Positions 24,412 through 34,648 are shown, numbered from the stretch's first letter. The stretch: DNA of 64,000 bases from JBFIHF01 sp964411125 (GCA_964411125.1 CAYPJU010000028.1:7661-71660), one strand, 5' to 3'. Numbers and translations are program-made. Notes: generated by a model from the letters alone, not told the origin.

Positions 24412-26391
24412 ATGTCGGAGATCGGAATACATCGCGCGGCGCTGGTCGATCACCTCGGGGCCTTCGCCGAGTCGCAGCGCGACACGATCGCCGAGAAGTG
24501 GGGCGCCGACGACAGCGCGGTCCCCACGTTGATGCGTTGGGTGTACGACCATTTCGAGGACCTCCGCGAGCGAGTCGCCGCCGCCTTCGAATCGGACGAC
24601 GACGCCATGGACGTCATGCAGACGTTGGCGCTCGAGCACGATCTCGTCGTCGACGTCGGCTGGGCGGGGCGAAAGGCGCGCAAGCGGCTCGTGGAGTACG
24701 GCCTCATGTCGGTGGGGCGCGGAGCGAGCGGGACGTCGGCGGAGGGGCTGATGCCGGCGGCGCTGGCGGCCGTCGTTGCGCCACTCCTCGTCGAGGTGCC
24801 CTCGTCGATGCCGCTGCTGTTGGCGCGCAGCGAGGTCGACCACGTCGAGCGCGTCGCCGCGACTCACGAAGTCGTCGGTACGACCCTGCTCGAAAAGATC
24901 CTCACTCTCAGCGAGTGGTTCGCCGCCCCCGAGCGTGCCGAAGATCTTCCCGCGCTCTTGCCGACCCCCGAGTACGTCGGACCTCTCCTGAGCGCTCTGG
25001 AACTCGGCGGGATGTGTTTCTGGCAGGAGGTGTTCGGCCACGACCTTCACGAGAACCCCGACTACGGGTCGAACGTCGTGGCGTTCATGCGGTCCGACGA
25101 TCGGGACTACGAACGGCAGGTCGCCGATTACCTCGTGGAGGCCGGGTTGATCTTCCGAGTCGACGAGGATCCTCATCCACCCCTGGCGATCGTCCCCGAA
25201 GAACTCTGGAACGCGCTCTGGACCATCGGTCGAATCTGGTTGATGGACTGGGCCGGCGTCGGGGTCGAGGACGCCCTGGAACAAGCGGTGCGTCGTCCGC
25301 ACGCGTCGGCGCCCGAAGATCTCCAGGCGACCTTGAAGTGGTTCGCGGTGGAGGCTGACCGAGGGGCGATCCGGGCTCCCGCCGGAATCGCGACGGACGA
25401 GACGATGGAACATCTGGTGGAGGTCGGAGGGCACGACGTGAGCTTCTGGGCACACCGGCTGGAGATCGCCCTCGAGCTCTCCGCGTTGCGACTTCAGCGG
25501 AGCGGTCACGCGGCGGAGAACCCGACGTTTCGGCGGGTGCTCGAGCTTCCTCGATCCGCCTTCGCCCGCCAGGTGCTGTTCGACTGGTGCACGGGCTACC
25601 TGGGGTCGACGGCCGACGCCCGACTCGGGGTCGCCCTGGGACTCGATGATACGTGGCGCCGGGAAGTCGTTCGTTATCTGAAGAAATACAGCGAGTTCAC
25701 GCCCCTCTGGCTGCGCCACGAAGGGGTCGAGCTCGAGACGACCGGCTCCGGCTATCTCCGCAACGCGGAGCGCTCCGACGAAGAGCGGTTGCGAATGGAA
25801 ATCGCCCTCACCAACGGCATCGTCTGGTCGACCAAGCTGACCTGGCTCGACCTCCTGTCGCTGCTCGACGACGGCCTTTGGTACTCGCGTTCCGCGCTCG
25901 TGGAGGTTCTGCAGACCGCGGCGGGCCTGTCGACGTTCGCGCAGTTGATCCACGTCCTGGAGAACCCGTACCTCGGGTACTACCTCCCGGTTCAGCGAGC
26001 CTCGGTGATGTCGGATTCGCTTCAGACCCCCCATTTCGAAGCGTGGTTCGACGAGCTGGTCGACAACCTGCTCGAGCCGCTCGGGGTCGCGCGTTTCTCC
26101 GACGACGGGGAATCAGTGTGGCTGCAGGCTTCTTCGCTCCGGGTCGAAAGCCCGCCCGGCGTCAACGACGAGCAACGCGAGGCGATCATTCGCGAGATCC
26201 TTCAGGACCCCGAGCTCGAGTTTCGTCCACCCAACTCGCTGCCGCCCGAGCGCCTGCATCGCGTGGAGACGGCGCCCGAAGACGGGACGATCGAGCTCGA
26301 CGTGCCGCTCGACATGATCCGCCAGAGATTGAAGGGCCGAGTCATCGTCGAGTTCGACGGGCGGCGAATTCAGACGCTGCCCGAGAACTGA
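24412..26391 (+). CDS. 659-residue protein of unknown function
   Basis: I do not recognise this protein. It starts at ATG 24412 (MSEIGIHRAA), has no signal peptide or membrane segment, and is acidic and largely helical. Two stretches look like winged-helix or helix-turn-helix units: about residues 225-270 (DYERQVADYLVEAGLIFRVD) and about 500-560 (LVEVLQTAAGLSTFAQLIHV). The C-terminus (DVPLDMIRQRLKGRVIV) ends in a beta hairpin. It is a single gene, divergent from DUF3108 and three bases from the convergent CDF gene. The codon pattern matches its neighbours, so recent transfer is not indicated. Confidence 0.7.
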   Translation: MSEIGIHRAALVDHLGAFAESQRDTIAEKWGADDSAVPTLMRWVYDHFEDLRERVAAAFESDDDAMDVMQTLALEHDLVVDVGWAGRKARKRLVEYGLMSVGRGASGTSAEGLMPAALAAVVAPLLVEVPSSMPLLLARSEVDHVERVAATHEVVGTTLLEKILTLSEWFAAPERAEDLPALLPTPEYVGPLLSALELGGMCFWQEVFGHDLHENPDYGSNVVAFMRSDDRDYERQVADYLVEAGLIFRVDEDPHPPLAIVPEELWNALWTIGRIWLMDWAGVGVEDALEQAVRRPHASAPEDLQATLKWFAVEADRGAIRAPAGIATDETMEHLVEVGGHDVSFWAHRLEIALELSALRLQRSGHAAENPTFRRVLELPRSAFARQVLFDWCTGYLGSTADARLGVALGLDDTWRREVVRYLKKYSEFTPLWLRHEGVELETTGSGYLRNAERSDEERLRMEIALTNGIVWSTKLTWLDLLSLLDDGLWYSRSALVEVLQTAAGLSTFAQLIHVLENPYLGYYLPVQRASVMSDSLQTPHFEAWFDELVDNLLEPLGVARFSDDGESVWLQASSLRVESPPGVNDEQREAIIREILQDPELEFRPPNSLPPERLHRVETAPEDGTIELDVPLDMIRQRLKGRVIVEFDGRRIQTLPEN

Positions 26392-26394
26392 GCG

Positions 26395-27291
26395 TCAGAT
26401 GAGCTGCTCCGGCACATCGTCGATGTGCCCCGATTCGTGAGGCTCGAGCTGTACGAGGATGTCACGTACCTCAGGCAGCTTGCGGCGAATCGACGCCTTC
26501 ACCGCCATCATCACCGTCCCCGCGTCGGCGAGCGACGTCTCCGGATCGAGGGAGAGGTGGAACTCGAGGTGTACGTTGCCGGACATCCCGCGGCTCCGGA
26601 CGTAATGGCAACTGCGAACTTCGGGGTGCTCTTCGGCGAGCTGTCGGACGACGTCCGCGTCGACATGGGCCGTGTCGACGATCACGTCGAGACCGTCCCT
26701 CAGCACGCGGTACGCGGTCATCCCGATGAACGTCATCACCACGAGCGCCGCGAGGACGTCACCGACGACGATGCCCCGGTCGACGAGCACTATCCCGACG
26801 AGCACCGCCATCGCCGCCAGACTGTCCGACAGGGTGTGGGCAGCGTCGCTGATCAGGATCATCGAATTGTAGCGTTTTCCTTCGCGCCGCTCGTACCAGG
26901 AGATCGCGAAGTTCACGACGATCGTCCCGATCACGACGAAGTAGGCGGACGGCTCGATGTTCGGTGAGGTCCCGGCCGTCGCCGCGTCGTAAATCCCACG
27001 CCCCACCTCGAGCATCCCCAGGAGCACGAAGATGCCGATCACGAGGCTCGCCGCGACCTCGAACTTGCGGTGTCCGTAGGGATGTTCGGGATCCGGTGGT
27101 CGGTGTGCGAATCCGAGGGCCACGAGCCCGATGATGTTGGAGAGCGCGTCGAAGACCGTGTGGAAGCCGTCGGCCTGCAGGCTGACGATCGCCAGCGAGT
27201 AGCCGACCGTGAGCTTCGTCGCGGCGACGAGCAGGTTGAGCACCAGGGTGATGATCAAGACCCGGCGGACGGCGGCGGCATTCGCGTTCAT
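26395..27291 (-). CDS. cation diffusion facilitator (CDF) transporter
   Basis: A 298-residue membrane protein with six transmembrane helices and a C-terminal cytoplasmic domain. The metal sites lie in helix II (DGFHTVFDAL) and helix V (SDAAHTLSDS), the D/H-x3-D pattern of zinc/iron/manganese CDF proteins. ATG 27291 overlaps the manC stop as ATGA; the open frame beyond 27291 is antisense to manC. It exports divalent metal by proton exchange. Coupling to a mannose-1-phosphate guanylyltransferase, which needs Mg2+ or Mn2+, is unusual. Confidence 0.87.
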   Translation of the reverse strand: MNANAAAVRRVLIITLVLNLLVAATKLTVGYSLAIVSLQADGFHTVFDALSNIIGLVALGFAHRPPDPEHPYGHRKFEVAASLVIGIFVLLGMLEVGRGIYDAATAGTSPNIEPSAYFVVIGTIVVNFAISWYERREGKRYNSMILISDAAHTLSDSLAAMAVLVGIVLVDRGIVVGDVLAALVVMTFIGMTAYRVLRDGLDVIVDTAHVDADVVRQLAEEHPEVRSCHYVRSRGMSGNVHLEFHLSLDPETSLADAGTVMMAVKASIRRKLPEVRDILVQLEPHESGHIDDVPEQLI

Positions 27292-28334
27292 GTGAAATCG
27301 TCGCCCGATGCCTCGAGAGCCGCCACGATTTGCCGCACGTCCTGCGCTCGGTCGCGAGGCAGAACGAGGACGGCGTCGTCGGTGTGCACGACGACGACGT
27401 CGCGCATCCCGAGCACGGCCGTGACCCCGGCGGTCCGGTTGAAGACTACGCTGTCCTCCACATCGATCAGCACCGTCCGTCCTTCGGTCACGTTTCCGTC
27501 GGAGTCGCGCGGGAGGACCGATTCCAGCGCAGCCCAGTGGCCTACGTCCGACCAGCCGACGTCGGCGGGGACTACCGCGATTCGCTGCGCACCTTCCATG
27601 ACCGCGTAGTCGATCGAGACCCGCTCGAGCTGCGGGAAGACCTCCGCGATCACGGCCGCCGAGTCGTCGGTCGCGAGCGAATCCGCGATGCGAGAGATTT
27701 CCGAGTACATTTCGGGTTTCTGACGTTCGAGTTCGGCGAGGAGCGCGGAGGGCCGAAAGACGAAGATCCCGGCATTCCACAGGTAATTGCCCGACGCCAG
27801 GTACTCGAGCGCGGTCGCGACGTCGGGCTTCTCGACGAACCGGTCGACCTGAAACCCCGCCCCGACGGACTGTTCGCCGGCCCGAATGTATCCGTACCCC
27901 GTCTCGGGACGGGTGGGGCGGATCCCGAGCGTCACGATCCATCTGTCTTCGGCGAGGCGCTGGGCGTCACGCAGGCGATCGCGAAACCCGGGCTCGTCTG
28001 CGATGTAGTGGTCCGACGGCAAGACCGCGATCGGCTCGTCGCCGAAACGCTCCCTCGCCACGACCGCGGCGAGCGCGATCGCAGGTGCCGTATTCCGTGC
28101 CGCCGGTTCGACGACGAACGCCGAGTCGGGAAGCCCGGCCGCAGCCTTCGTCGCTTCGAGCAAGGCGTCGCCGGTCACGACGAGCGTGTGGTCGGCGAGC
28201 TCCGCGACGCGCCTGACCGTGTGACGGATCATCGGGGCGTCACCGAACAGGTCCACGAGTTGTTTCGGCTGCGCTTTGCGGCTCAGGGGCCAGAAACGGG
28301 TCCCCGAACCTCCGGCGAGAATCACGGCGATCAC
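27288..28334 (-). CDS. manC: mannose-1-phosphate guanylyltransferase
   Basis: A 348-residue nucleotidyltransferase that makes GDP-mannose from mannose-1-phosphate and GTP, feeding O-antigen, capsule or glycoprotein mannosylation. The signature ILAGGSGTRFWPLSRK is at residues 5-20, with later motifs VEPAARNTAPAIA, VLPSDHYI and FVEKPD. GTG 28334 is chosen because AAGGAG stands seven bases before it; the longer frame adds 15 unrelated residues. No phosphomannose isomerase domain is fused. It overlaps the CDF gene. Confidence 0.9.
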   Translation of the reverse strand: MIAVILAGGSGTRFWPLSRKAQPKQLVDLFGDAPMIRHTVRRVAELADHTLVVTGDALLEATKAAAGLPDSAFVVEPAARNTAPAIALAAVVARERFGDEPIAVLPSDHYIADEPGFRDRLRDAQRLAEDRWIVTLGIRPTRPETGYGYIRAGEQSVGAGFQVDRFVEKPDVATALEYLASGNYLWNAGIFVFRPSALLAELERQKPEMYSEISRIADSLATDDSAAVIAEVFPQLERVSIDYAVMEGAQRIAVVPADVGWSDVGHWAALESVLPRDSDGNVTEGRTVLIDVEDSVVFNRTAGVTAVLGMRDVVVVHTDDAVLVLPRDRAQDVRQIVAALEASGDDFT

Positions 28335-28421
28335 GGAATCTCCTTGGACGGGAGCAGCACACAACATAGCGGCAACCAACGACTGCTGTCATGGGGCGCA
28401 GCCGTAGGATATCATCTGCAC

Positions 28422-29738
28422 ATGGAGTCGAAGTTCCCGCGGTCCAATCTATTCCTGGCGCTGTCGGTCGTGCTGACGGCTGGATGTAATGCCGGTTCAC
28501 TCGACGTGTCCGACGGCGCCGACGCGGGTTTCGTGTTCGACGAGGCTGTTTCGGACTCCTCGCAACTCGACCAGGGGATGACGCTGCGCGACCTCGGGTC
28601 GGAGTTCGGCGATATGCCGACGGCGGCTGACGACGGTGGCGCGCCGCCCCTCGACACGGGGGGCTCGCCCGACGCTGGCGAGCCCGACGCAGGACGAAGT
28701 TGCCCGGAGGTCGCGTGCGGATCCGGCGCCAGTTGCATCGAAGCTGTGTGCGTCTGCGACCCCGGACTTCTCGGGGATCCGTGGGTCTCATGCGCCTCGA
28801 ACAACCCCTGCGAGGGCGTGACGTGCCCCGGCGGGGCTAGCTGTAGCGCCGACGGCACATGTGGTTGCGACCCGTTCTTCAGTGGCGATCCGAACCAGGA
28901 ATGCATCCCGACGGCGCCCGCGAGTGACCTCGCGGCGCGTACCACGCAGGAGGTATGCGACCTGTGGCAGTCGTCACACGCGAGGTCGAGCCTGGACTTC
29001 TTCCTCATCGAACCGACCAGCGAGTGCGACCCCGGGGTCCTGCATCCCGACGAAATGCGCGAAGCGCTTCACACGACCAGCAAGTACCGAATGTTGGTCG
29101 GGCTCTACCCGGTCTCGCTCGCCCAGTCCGTGGTCGACAACCAGCAGGAGTGCGCCACCATGCACGAGGCGCAGGGGAGCGGGCTGAGCCACGAGCCGCC
29201 TCCGTCGTGGGCGTGTTATACGTCGGGAGCCGCGAGCGCCGCGGGCTCGTCGAACCTCGCGGGGGGCGTTCGAAATCCGGCGGGCACCGTCGGTCTCTAC
29301 GTCGGGGACCGCGGTGTCCCTTCACTCGGCCACCGTCGCTGGATCTTCAACCCTGGGATGGGGATCACCGCTTTCGGTCATCGAGGGAGCTATGGCTGCA
29401 TGTACTCGTTCGGGCGGGGGCGAAACCACTCGGTCGAGTTCGTCGCCTATCCGTCGCCCGGGCCGTTTCCGCGCGCGGCACTGCAGGGGCAGTGGTCGAT
29501 CCACGGAGGCGCCTCTTGGAGCGACGGTCATCAGGTGGTGATCACTCGTCTCAGCGACATGGCGGACGTTCCGGTGAGCGGCGTGAACAACCCCGTCTTC
29601 GGCAACCTCGCCTCGACACTCGCCTGGACCGTCTCGGCGAACGCCATCGAGGCCGACGTGGACCACCGCATTAGCATCCTGGACGCGGGGGGCGCGACGG
29701 TGCTGGAGTACGTCACTCGCCTCGTGTCCTGCCCATGA
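28422..29738 (+). CDS. Cys-rich lipoprotein with CAP/SCP-like domain
   Basis: A 438-residue lipoprotein (lipobox LTAGC). An Asp/Gly/Pro-rich linker is followed by two small Cys-rich modules (CVCDPGLLGDPW and CGCDPFFSGDP) of an EGF-like type. From about residue 165 a CAP/SCP-type domain appears: RTTQEVCDLWQ, HTTSKYRMLVGLYPV, NQQECATMHE, and the signature GHRRWIFNPGM. Bacterial CAP proteins are secreted and of diverse or unknown function. Start ATG 28422. The frame open upstream to 27330 is antisense to manC. The gene is divergent from manC. Confidence 0.7.
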   Translation: MESKFPRSNLFLALSVVLTAGCNAGSLDVSDGADAGFVFDEAVSDSSQLDQGMTLRDLGSEFGDMPTAADDGGAPPLDTGGSPDAGEPDAGRSCPEVACGSGASCIEAVCVCDPGLLGDPWVSCASNNPCEGVTCPGGASCSADGTCGCDPFFSGDPNQECIPTAPASDLAARTTQEVCDLWQSSHARSSLDFFLIEPTSECDPGVLHPDEMREALHTTSKYRMLVGLYPVSLAQSVVDNQQECATMHEAQGSGLSHEPPPSWACYTSGAASAAGSSNLAGGVRNPAGTVGLYVGDRGVPSLGHRRWIFNPGMGITAFGHRGSYGCMYSFGRGRNHSVEFVAYPSPGPFPRAALQGQWSIHGGASWSDGHQVVITRLSDMADVPVSGVNNPVFGNLASTLAWTVSANAIEADVDHRISILDAGGATVLEYVTRLVSCP

Positions 29739-29832
29739 CTCCGCCGCCATCATCGGCGCGCGGACCATTCAGAACTTGCCCGAGGTCGACGAACGGCGCT
29801 AAGGTCGGACCAGGCCCACTCCACAGGCAGTA

Positions 29833-32800
29833 ATGGCGCGCCCGAGCAGATCGAAACCGAAGCGGAAAGTATTTGCGGGGAGATATGCGTACTCGAAGCC
29901 GCTGGGACGCGGTGCGGGCGGCGCTGTCTATCTCGCCGAGGATTTGCGGGCCGACAATCGGCTCGTTGCCCTCAAAGTCCTGTCGCCCGAGGCGGTCGCG
30001 ACCGTGCAGGGGAAGATGCTGCGGCGGGAGTTCGAGATTTTGTCGAAGCTCGATCACCCGAACCTCGTACGCGTCTACGACTACGGTGCACTTCCCGATG
30101 GTGGCGTCTTCCTTGCCGAAGAGTACATCGACGGGTTCAGCCTGCAGGACGCTCGTGCCTTGATCGAGCCCGAGGGCCTGATCGACGCTACGCTGCAGCT
30201 TCTGCAAGGCCTGTCGTATGTGCACGGCATGGGAATGATCCATCGGGACATCAAGCCTGCCAACGTCATGCTGTTGTGGCTCGACGACGCAAACGCGGCG
30301 CGGCCGATGGTGAAGCTCGTCGACTTCGGACTGTCGAGCGCCGACCCCAAGCGGGACACCCTGCGCGGCGGCACCCGATCGTACATGGCGCCCGAGATCA
30401 TCCGCGGCGAGAAGGGAGAGTTCCGAAGCGACCTCTACAGCCTCGGTGTGACGCTGTACTACGCGATGTGCGGGGTCTTGCCGTTCGGTCCGCGGACCAA
30501 GGAAGATCCGCCACCGACCGACGAGCCGTTTCGACCTCCGGAGCCTCACCGGCTCAACCCGGAAGTTCCGATCGCGATGAGCCGCTTCACGATGGTGCTC
30601 CTCCGGCAGGTCCCCTCGATCGAGTACGCCGACGCAGGGGAGGCGCTGCAAGGGCTCGCCGACGACACGGAATCGCTCGAATGGGTCGCCACCGGCCAGC
30701 TCGCGAACAACCTCGACATCGCGGCGCCTCCCGTGCTGCGCGGCTACTTCGAGCGCGGGATTCTTCTGCGCCAGGATGCGCAGCGCGACACCCTCGTCGA
30801 AGAGCTGCAGGAGAACGAAAACGGCGGGCTGATGCATCTCGTGCGCGGGCCGAGCGGGGTAGGGAAGAGCCGCCTTCTGCGCGAGGTCGCCGCTTCGATG
30901 AAGCTGAGCCGCCGCGTGGTCGTTCAGTACGCTTGCAGCCCCGGGATGCACCCGTTCCAGCTCATGCTGGAGCTACTGAAGCTCGTGGTCGAGATCGCCG
31001 AAGGACGGGGGCTCGAGATCGGCGACCGACTGCAGCCGTCGATCCACATGCTGGAGCGACTTGCGCCATGGGTCGGGCACGCGAAGTCTCCGGCCGAGCG
31101 CGCCACCGAGTTCGAATGGATCCGCGAGGCGTTCAAAGACGTCGTCGTGATGATGCATCCCGACCAGCTCGTCCTCTTCATCGAGGACCTCCACCTCGCC
31201 GACCCCGATTCCATCGCGCTTCTGTCGCGTTGGTTCGACGTCCGAGGGGACCAACACCGCCCGAGCATGGTCGTCTCCGCGACGCCCGGACACTCCACCG
31301 ACGAGCTCGCCGTCCTCGCCGACGTCGAGGTGATCGAGGGGGAAGGCCTGCGGCCCGAAGACGTCGAGTACTTCTTCCGAACGCGGCTCGGCGAGTCTCG
31401 CGTGCCCGACGACTGGATTCGGCAGGTGGCGGCGGCTTCGCGCGGGAACCCCGCCTACGTCGAGGAGCTGTCGCGGCACCTGATCGACGCCGGGATTCTG
31501 AGCCGCGAGACCTCCATCAGTTGGAACATCAAGCTACAGCGGTTGCTGCAGTTCCCGTTGCCGAAAGGGCAGCGGGAATCGCTGCGACGACGCCTCTCGG
31601 CGCTGGGCAACCTCGGCCGCGAAGCGCTGGAACTGATGGCGATCTTGAAGGATCGGGTCGAGTGGTCGACGCTTCGAAAGCTCCTCGTCGCCGGCGGCGA
31701 GACTCCCGAAGACGCCGAGCGGACGATGGAGCTTCTGCGCTGGCGCCACTTCGTCTACCTCGAGCTCGACACGGCCGGGCGCTACCTGCGGCTCATCGAG
31801 CCGACCCTCGGCGACGTGATCGAGAGCCAGATGAACCCCGAATGGAAGCGGTCGCTGCACCGGCGCATCGGGGAGCGGCTGCGAAAGAACTGGTTCGCCG
31901 GAACTTCGACCGCACTGCAGGCGGCCGAGCATCTCTACATCGGCGGATCCGAGGAAGACGCGGTGGTCATGTTCGAGGTCGCCGGGGACATCGCGATGGA
32001 GGAGGCGAGCTTCGCCGCGGCCGCCGACGCTTATCGCCACGCGCTCGAACTTCGCGCCCACGGCCCGGGCTCCGTCCTCGTCAGGGTGAAACTCGCTGAG
32101 GCGCTCTCCAAGATGCACGAGAGCGAGGACGCCGTCTCGCACCTCGACGCCGCTTGGCAGTCCGCCGAACGCACTTCGCTCGACTGGCTGATGTACCGCG
32201 TCTGTACGTCGGGAATCGACGTTCTCCTCACGCTCGGCAAGGCCGCGGCGGCTCGCGATTGGCTCGACCGCCTGCGCGACTATCTCCCCGTCCACTGTGA
32301 GCAGGCCGAAGTGCTCACTTACGAGGCTCGTTTCCTCGCGATGCGGGGTCAGATCGATGCCGCCAAGGAACGGCTTCGCCGAAGTCTCGCCCAGGACCAA
32401 CACTTCGGAAATCGCGAAGGGACGGTCCGCGCACTCTCGCTCCTGGGACGGTTGGAGCAATGGACCGGTCGCCTCGACCACGCCGCCAGCCACTTCACCG
32501 ACGCCGTCGAACTCGGCGAGATGAACGAGAGCTGGGAGCCACTTGGCGCCGCGCTGTGCGGGCTGGGCGAGCTCCAGCGGGAGCAGGGCGAATTCGAGGA
32601 GGCCCTCCACACCCTGCACCGCGCGTTCGAGATCACGAGCCGACACGGCAACGTCGACCTCTGGATCGAAGTGTTGCTCGAGATCGCAGAGACGCGACTG
32701 CAGATGGGCGAGATCGAAGTAGGCGAGATGCGCGCGCGGGAGGCCTTCCAGCTCGCACGCGACCTCGAACACGACCTCTGGGAAGCGCGCGCCGAGTTTG

Positions 32801-33033
32801 TCCTCGGGCAGGCCTCCGTCGCCCGAGGCGACGCAGAGGGCGTCGAGCGGATGGAGAAGGCCGCCTCCAGGATCGGCGCCTCGCCGTTCTCGTTCCCCTA
32901 CGGTGTCTCCGTCATCGAGCGGCTGGGGAGAAACCTCCAAGAGATCGGCCGGTCCGAAGAAGCAACGAGCGCGCTCGCACGCGCACGAAAGCTCGCCGAA
33001 GAATACGGGCTCGCCTCCTCTCAAAACCCATGA
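29833..33033 (+). CDS. Ser/Thr kinase with STAND ATPase and TPR repeats
   Basis: A 1066-residue cytoplasmic signalling protein. Kinase domain at about 15-285: glycine loop LGRGAGGAVYL, Lys48 in VALKVL, IHRDIKPANV near 137, DFGLSS near 164 and MAPEI. A nucleotide-binding module follows with Walker A GPSGVGKS near 340 and Walker B LVLFIEDLH, of the STAND/AAA type seen in PknK-like kinases. Residues about 600-1060 are helical TPR-like repeats. Such proteins sense a ligand through the repeats and couple ATP binding to kinase output. Its stop overlaps the start of a flavoprotein gene (ATGA), implying co-production. Confidence 0.9.
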   Translation: MARPSRSKPKRKVFAGRYAYSKPLGRGAGGAVYLAEDLRADNRLVALKVLSPEAVATVQGKMLRREFEILSKLDHPNLVRVYDYGALPDGGVFLAEEYIDGFSLQDARALIEPEGLIDATLQLLQGLSYVHGMGMIHRDIKPANVMLLWLDDANAARPMVKLVDFGLSSADPKRDTLRGGTRSYMAPEIIRGEKGEFRSDLYSLGVTLYYAMCGVLPFGPRTKEDPPPTDEPFRPPEPHRLNPEVPIAMSRFTMVLLRQVPSIEYADAGEALQGLADDTESLEWVATGQLANNLDIAAPPVLRGYFERGILLRQDAQRDTLVEELQENENGGLMHLVRGPSGVGKSRLLREVAASMKLSRRVVVQYACSPGMHPFQLMLELLKLVVEIAEGRGLEIGDRLQPSIHMLERLAPWVGHAKSPAERATEFEWIREAFKDVVVMMHPDQLVLFIEDLHLADPDSIALLSRWFDVRGDQHRPSMVVSATPGHSTDELAVLADVEVIEGEGLRPEDVEYFFRTRLGESRVPDDWIRQVAAASRGNPAYVEELSRHLIDAGILSRETSISWNIKLQRLLQFPLPKGQRESLRRRLSALGNLGREALELMAILKDRVEWSTLRKLLVAGGETPEDAERTMELLRWRHFVYLELDTAGRYLRLIEPTLGDVIESQMNPEWKRSLHRRIGERLRKNWFAGTSTALQAAEHLYIGGSEEDAVVMFEVAGDIAMEEASFAAAADAYRHALELRAHGPGSVLVRVKLAEALSKMHESEDAVSHLDAAWQSAERTSLDWLMYRVCTSGIDVLLTLGKAAAARDWLDRLRDYLPVHCEQAEVLTYEARFLAMRGQIDAAKERLRRSLAQDQHFGNREGTVRALSLLGRLEQWTGRLDHAASHFTDAVELGEMNESWEPLGAALCGLGELQREQGEFEEALHTLHRAFEITSRHGNVDLWIEVLLEIAETRLQMGEIEVGEMRAREAFQLARDLEHDLWEARAEFVLGQASVARGDAEGVERMEKAASRIGASPFSFPYGVSVIERLGRNLQEIGRSEEATSALARARKLAEEYGLASSQNP

Positions 33034-34646
33034 TCCGACTCCGAGTACCGGGCTTGCGGTTGGAGCTGGGGGAACCGGAAGAGACGCTGCGGCGCGCGGC
33101 TGCGAAGCGGCTCGGTGTGTCCCTCGACGAGCTTCGCGAGGTCTCCCTGGTCCGACGCTCCCTCGATGCCCGCGGCAAACCGCGTTGGACCTGCACCGTC
33201 GAAGTGACCCTGCAGTCCACGCCCCGGTCGTTGCCAGGCGACGTCCGGCCCGTCGATCCGTCCCCCGTCATCCCGAAACGTTCCGTCCGCAGCGACGAGC
33301 GTGTCGTCGTGATCGGCGCCGGCCCGTGCGGCCTGTTCTGCGCGGCGCGGCTGGCCGAAGCAGGGGTTCACACCACGTTGCTCGACCGCGGGGAGCCCGT
33401 CGAGATCCGAGGGCGGGACGTCTCCGGACTGATGCACCGCGGCGAGCTCAAGGAGGACAGCAACATCTGCTTCGGCGAAGGGGGCGCCGGCACGTGGTCG
33501 GACGGCAAACTCTACACGCGGATACGCGACCACCGCGTCGACGAGGTCCTCCACACGATCGTCGAACTCGGAGGTCCCGAGCGAATCCTCACCGACGGCA
33601 AACCCCACCTGGGCACCGATCGGCTCGTCGCGCTCTGCAAGGCGTTCAGAGCACGGCTGGGCGAGCTCGGGGCCCTGGTTCGCTTCGAATCGTTCGTCGA
33701 AGATCTCGAGACCGATGGAGGGAGGATCCGAGGCGTTCGGCTGCGCGACGGCGAGCGCATCGACGCAGACCGCGTCGTCCTCGCCGTTGGACACTCGGCG
33801 CGAGAGATGTACGAGCTCCTGGCCGACCGCGGAGTCGCGATGGAGGCGAAGCCGTTCGCGGTCGGTTTCCGCGTAGAGCATCGCCAGCAGTTGATCAACG
33901 AGATTCAGTACGGAAAGTGGGCGGAGGAACCCGAACTGCCGACCGCCGACTACCGGCTCGCCGCGAACTACGGAGACGGCGACGAGCACCGGGGTGTGTA
34001 CTCCTTCTGCATGTGTCCAGGCGGACAGGTCGTCCCTTCGCCCACGGAGCCGGGCGGAATCTGTGTCAACGGAATGAGCCACGCGAGCCGGCGCGGCCAC
34101 TGGGCGAACTCTGCCCTGGTAGTCTCCGTAAAGCCGAGCGACTTCGGAGCGTTCGGCCCTCAGACGCCCGGACTGGGGCGATGGGACGGATTGCTCGACG
34201 GAATGGCGTTCCAGCGCGAGGCCGAGCGGCGCGCCTACCAACGAGGAGGCGGTGGCTTCATCGCCCCGGCCCAACGCCTCACGGAGTTCGTCGCCGGGAC
34301 GGGCCCGACCGACGTGCGCAAAACGACCTACAAGCCGGGGATCGCCCCGGCAGACCTCGCCGGGTGTTATCCCGATTTCGTCACCGAGCTCCTGCGAGAC
34401 GCAGTCCGGTCCTTCGACGAGAAGATGCCCGGGTTTCTCACCGACGACGCGCTCCTCATCGGGGTCGAGACTCGAACGAGCGCGCCCGTCACCGTCCTTC
34501 GCGACGACGTCTCGCTACAGAGTCGCTCGCTCGAGATGCTCTACCCGGCCGGGGAGGGGGCAGGCTACGGAGGTGGCATCGTCAGTGCCGCCGTCGACGG
34601 GCTTCGGATCGCCGACCGGATCCTCGACGAGCTCGAGTCGAAGTGA
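33030..34646 (+). CDS. FAD-dependent oxidoreductase (COG2509-type)
   Basis: A 538-residue flavoprotein. The first 85 residues form a small alpha/beta domain (LRRAAAKRLGVSLDEL). The Rossmann dinucleotide motif VVVIGAGPCGLFCA is at about 92-105, followed by HRGELKEDSNICFGEGGAG and the late FAD contact AGYGGGIVSAAVDG. This layout fits a widespread, poorly characterised oxidoreductase family. The start overlaps the kinase stop, so it is probably made with the STAND kinase; redox control of or by the kinase is inference. Confidence 0.82.
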   Translation: MIRLRVPGLRLELGEPEETLRRAAAKRLGVSLDELREVSLVRRSLDARGKPRWTCTVEVTLQSTPRSLPGDVRPVDPSPVIPKRSVRSDERVVVIGAGPCGLFCAARLAEAGVHTTLLDRGEPVEIRGRDVSGLMHRGELKEDSNICFGEGGAGTWSDGKLYTRIRDHRVDEVLHTIVELGGPERILTDGKPHLGTDRLVALCKAFRARLGELGALVRFESFVEDLETDGGRIRGVRLRDGERIDADRVVLAVGHSAREMYELLADRGVAMEAKPFAVGFRVEHRQQLINEIQYGKWAEEPELPTADYRLAANYGDGDEHRGVYSFCMCPGGQVVPSPTEPGGICVNGMSHASRRGHWANSALVVSVKPSDFGAFGPQTPGLGRWDGLLDGMAFQREAERRAYQRGGGGFIAPAQRLTEFVAGTGPTDVRKTTYKPGIAPADLAGCYPDFVTELLRDAVRSFDEKMPGFLTDDALLIGVETRTSAPVTVLRDDVSLQSRSLEMLYPAGEGAGYGGGIVSAAVDGLRIADRILDELESK

Positions 34647-34648
34647 CG

